Source: Flavobacterium sp. (GTDB lineage Bacteria > Bacteroidota > Bacteroidia > Flavobacteriales > Flavobacteriaceae). Taken from it: DNA of 64,000 nt. Location: assembly GCF_027531705.1 (NCBI RefSeq), contig NZ_JAPZSP010000039.1, positions 1-64,000 of the forward strand, read 5' to 3'. A program made the translations under genes and the position numbers. The stretch's first letter is position 1; each line of letters starts with the position of its first letter. The notes under the pieces were generated by a model that had not been told where the DNA came from, did no database searches, and saw only the letters and a list, made by a program, of their open reading frames with translations. Below are positions 62,432-64,000 of the stretch, in pieces.

Positions 62432-63313
62432 AAAAAACCACTTGTTAGCATTATTTGCCTTTGTTATAATCATGAGAAGTATCTTCTTGAAACACTCGAA
62501 TCTGTTGTTAATCAAACCTACCAAAATATTGAGGTAATTATTGCTGACGATTGTAGCAGTGATAACTCTGTTGCATTAATAGAGAAATGGATAAAAAAAT
62601 ATCCTGAAACAAAATTTGTTAAAAATAAAACTAATATTGGCAATACAAAGACATTCAATTCTGTTTTTCAACATGCTAAAGGTGAATACATTGTTGATTT
62701 AGCAACTGATGATGTACTTTTTCCAAATACAATAGAGTTACAAGTAGCTTGTTTTGAAAAATCAAAAAACAGTAAACTTGGTATTGTTTACGGAAACCTG
62801 GAACGAATAGATGCTGAGAATAATCATATAGACTATTTTTTTAATGTAGATAAAAATTTAAAAACCATAAAACCGCAACCAACTGGCGACATATACAAAG
62901 GATTGTTAAGTATCGAGAATAATGTTTGCTCGGTTTCATCTATGGTAAAAAGAGAAGTTTATGAAACTCTTAATTGCTATGACACAACATTGTATTATGA
63001 AGATTTAGATTTTTGGATACGAGCTGCACGCCAATATGAGTTTGAATATATAGATGAAATTTTAGTAAAAAAAAGAGTTCTTTCTAGTTCATTGAGTAAC
63101 AACAGATTTAAGATATTTAATTCAAAAACTCGAAAATTTAACCAATCAACCTATATAATAATTTTGAAAGCCTTAAAACTAAATCAAACAAATGATGAAA
63201 ATAAGGCAATCTTAAAATTTATTTATCATGAGTTAAGTGTTTCAGTAAAAACGTTGGATTTTGTGTTGTTTTTAAAATATATAATTCTTCTATTAAGAAT
63301 AAAGCTTAGTTAA
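62426..63313 (+). CDS. Glycosyltransferase family 2
   Basis: 295 aa, GT-A: PLVSIICLCYNHEKYLLETLESVVNQTYQNIEVIIADDCSSDNSV at the start, then GEYIVDLATDDVLFPN as the DxD-like donor site and YYEDLDFWIRAARQYEFEYIDEILVKKR near residues 190-220. Typical of O-antigen or capsule assembly. Divergent from the GT4/cupin/GT4 group; 3' end overlaps the convergent SGNH-like gene by 8 nt. Confidence 0.92.
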   Translation: MQKKPLVSIICLCYNHEKYLLETLESVVNQTYQNIEVIIADDCSSDNSVALIEKWIKKYPETKFVKNKTNIGNTKTFNSVFQHAKGEYIVDLATDDVLFPNTIELQVACFEKSKNSKLGIVYGNLERIDAENNHIDYFFNVDKNLKTIKPQPTGDIYKGLLSIENNVCSVSSMVKREVYETLNCYDTTLYYEDLDFWIRAARQYEFEYIDEILVKKRVLSSSLSNNRFKIFNSKTRKFNQSTYIIILKALKLNQTNDENKAILKFIYHELSVSVKTLDFVLFLKYIILLLRIKLS

Positions 63314-64000
63314 ATTTATTCAAACAATCATTTACTATTTTTGAACATTTTTTTGCACCATCAGTTTGCAAATGATCAGCATCATAAAAATCTTCATTAG
63401 TAAATCTGCTGTCATTAAATAAATTTACATAATGAACGTTTATATTTTTATTTTCTAATGATAAACATGTTTTAACAATCTTAGTATTTTTTTTTTGATT
63501 TACACCTTTAGCATAAGGTTTTGAAACTGGCATTGTAACTATAATTACTTTAATTCCAAGAGAATTGCATTTGTCAATCATTTTTTGAAGTATCATAGTA
63601 TTTTCAGTAAAATTCACATTCTTATTCTCATGACCTTTTACTCTCATTATGGCATCTTCATAAATATTTTTTATTTTTATTTTTTCTTTTGTATAGTTTA
63701 TTCCAAACCCACTATCATTACAGTCAATTATAGTTCCATCAGCAAAATAGCGCTGCATTAATTTGATATTAGCATTAAATCCTCTTGGAGACGACAATAA
63801 GTATCTATTAATATCTGTTTTTTCAATGATTGGAACATCTAAACCCATATACATTTCATAATAATACTTTCTCCAGTCACTTTCTGATGAATTATTCAAT
63901 ACTCCTAATGAAAAATATTCTACATTCAAAATCACATATTTCAATTTTTTGAATTTATCAATATGCTTATCAAACAAGAGTTTATCAAAATATAAAGTTT
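63306..64000 (-). CDS. SGNH/GDSL-like protein (5' end outside window)
   Basis: The frame remains open to the right edge (upstream codons read TLYFDKLLFDKH), so an apparent TTG start at 63977 is not the real one. At least 231 residues are visible. IKVIIVTMPVSKPYA, then NVHYVNLFNDSRFTNEDFYDADHLQTDGAKKCSKIVNDCL, whose DADHL supplies the Asp-His pair of the SGNH (AlgX/DltD-like) fold; the Ser block is outside. Likely decorates or acetylates the glycan. Not sure which substrate. Confidence 0.72.
   Translation of the reverse strand, partial: TLYFDKLLFDKHIDKFKKLKYVILNVEYFSLGVLNNSSESDWRKYYYEMYMGLDVPIIEKTDINRYLLSSPRGFNANIKLMQRYFADGTIIDCNDSGFGINYTKEKIKIKNIYEDAIMRVKGHENKNVNFTENTMILQKMIDKCNSLGIKVIIVTMPVSKPYAKGVNQKKNTKIVKTCLSLENKNINVHYVNLFNDSRFTNEDFYDADHLQTDGAKKCSKIVNDCLNKFN

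Overview
This window is a stretch of chromosome from a low-GC member of the Bacteroidetes, almost certainly Flavobacterium or a close flavobacterial relative. The evidence is the AT-rich intergenic DNA, promoters of the Bacteroidetes type (TTG or TTTG, about 19 nt, then TAnnTTTG), type IX secretion (T9SS) sorting tails, a type III glutamine synthetase, a fused IcmF-type acyl-CoA mutase, TonB receptors paired with PepSY membrane proteins, and many small gene families typical of flavobacteria. I saw no rRNA, tRNA, CRISPR array, prophage or intact insertion sequence. The only transposase-like gene is a domesticated REP-associated (RAYT) protein.

Layout. 1-4.6 kb: a sugar-oxidation locus (partial GMC oxidoreductase, secreted TIM-barrel isomerase, NupG-like MFS transporter, divergent Gfo/Idh/MocA dehydrogenase), best read as a 3-keto-sugar type catabolic set. 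4.6-12.2 kb: an archaemetzincin-like lipoprotein, clpB, and small accessory genes (LQ-box protein, DUF2200, RhuM, VOC, DUF2975 plus Xre regulator, DUF1801). 12.2-21.3 kb: purM, OmpA-like protein, secreted and T9SS proteins including one with five near-identical repeats, glnN and terC. 21.3-30.1 kb: small conserved genes (DUF1543, a 46-aa protein, YchJ, GreA-like, GyrI-like), an esterase, the RAYT with its palindromes, icmF and a DUF4197 lipoprotein. 30.2-36 kb: alpha/beta hydrolase with pyrF, an AI-2E-family permease, prfA and a tandem pair of DUF6265-like lipoproteins. 36-42.8 kb: two consecutive iron/siderophore uptake loci with matching promoter and operator layouts. 42.8-52.9 kb: an uncharacterised overlapping gene pair, DUF983, an AraC regulator, pepD, two toxin-antitoxin pairs (DUF433/DUF5615 and HigBA), DUF3810 and type II NADH dehydrogenase. 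53-58 kb: a candidate structured RNA, then a beta-barrel outer-membrane protein with a large TPR partner. 58.2 kb to the end: ftsE and a surface-polysaccharide cluster (four glycosyltransferases, an FdtA-like cupin and a partial SGNH-like protein).

How the parts work together. The two TonB/PepSY loci import siderophore-bound iron and appear to share one iron-type repressor. The terminal cluster makes and decorates a surface glycan. The beta-barrel and TPR genes form one envelope unit. The remaining genes are mostly housekeeping (proteostasis, purine and pyrimidine synthesis, nitrogen assimilation, translation termination, respiration).

The most informative non-coding signals are: three copies of one palindrome, one of them inside the RAYT reading frame; a 10-bp triplication between two genes whose collapse to one copy would fuse them in frame; a repeat protein whose blades are almost identical in amino acids but widely different in codons; paired iron-type operators; a promoter/operator at higBA that abuts the start codon; and a Flavo-1-like RNA candidate.
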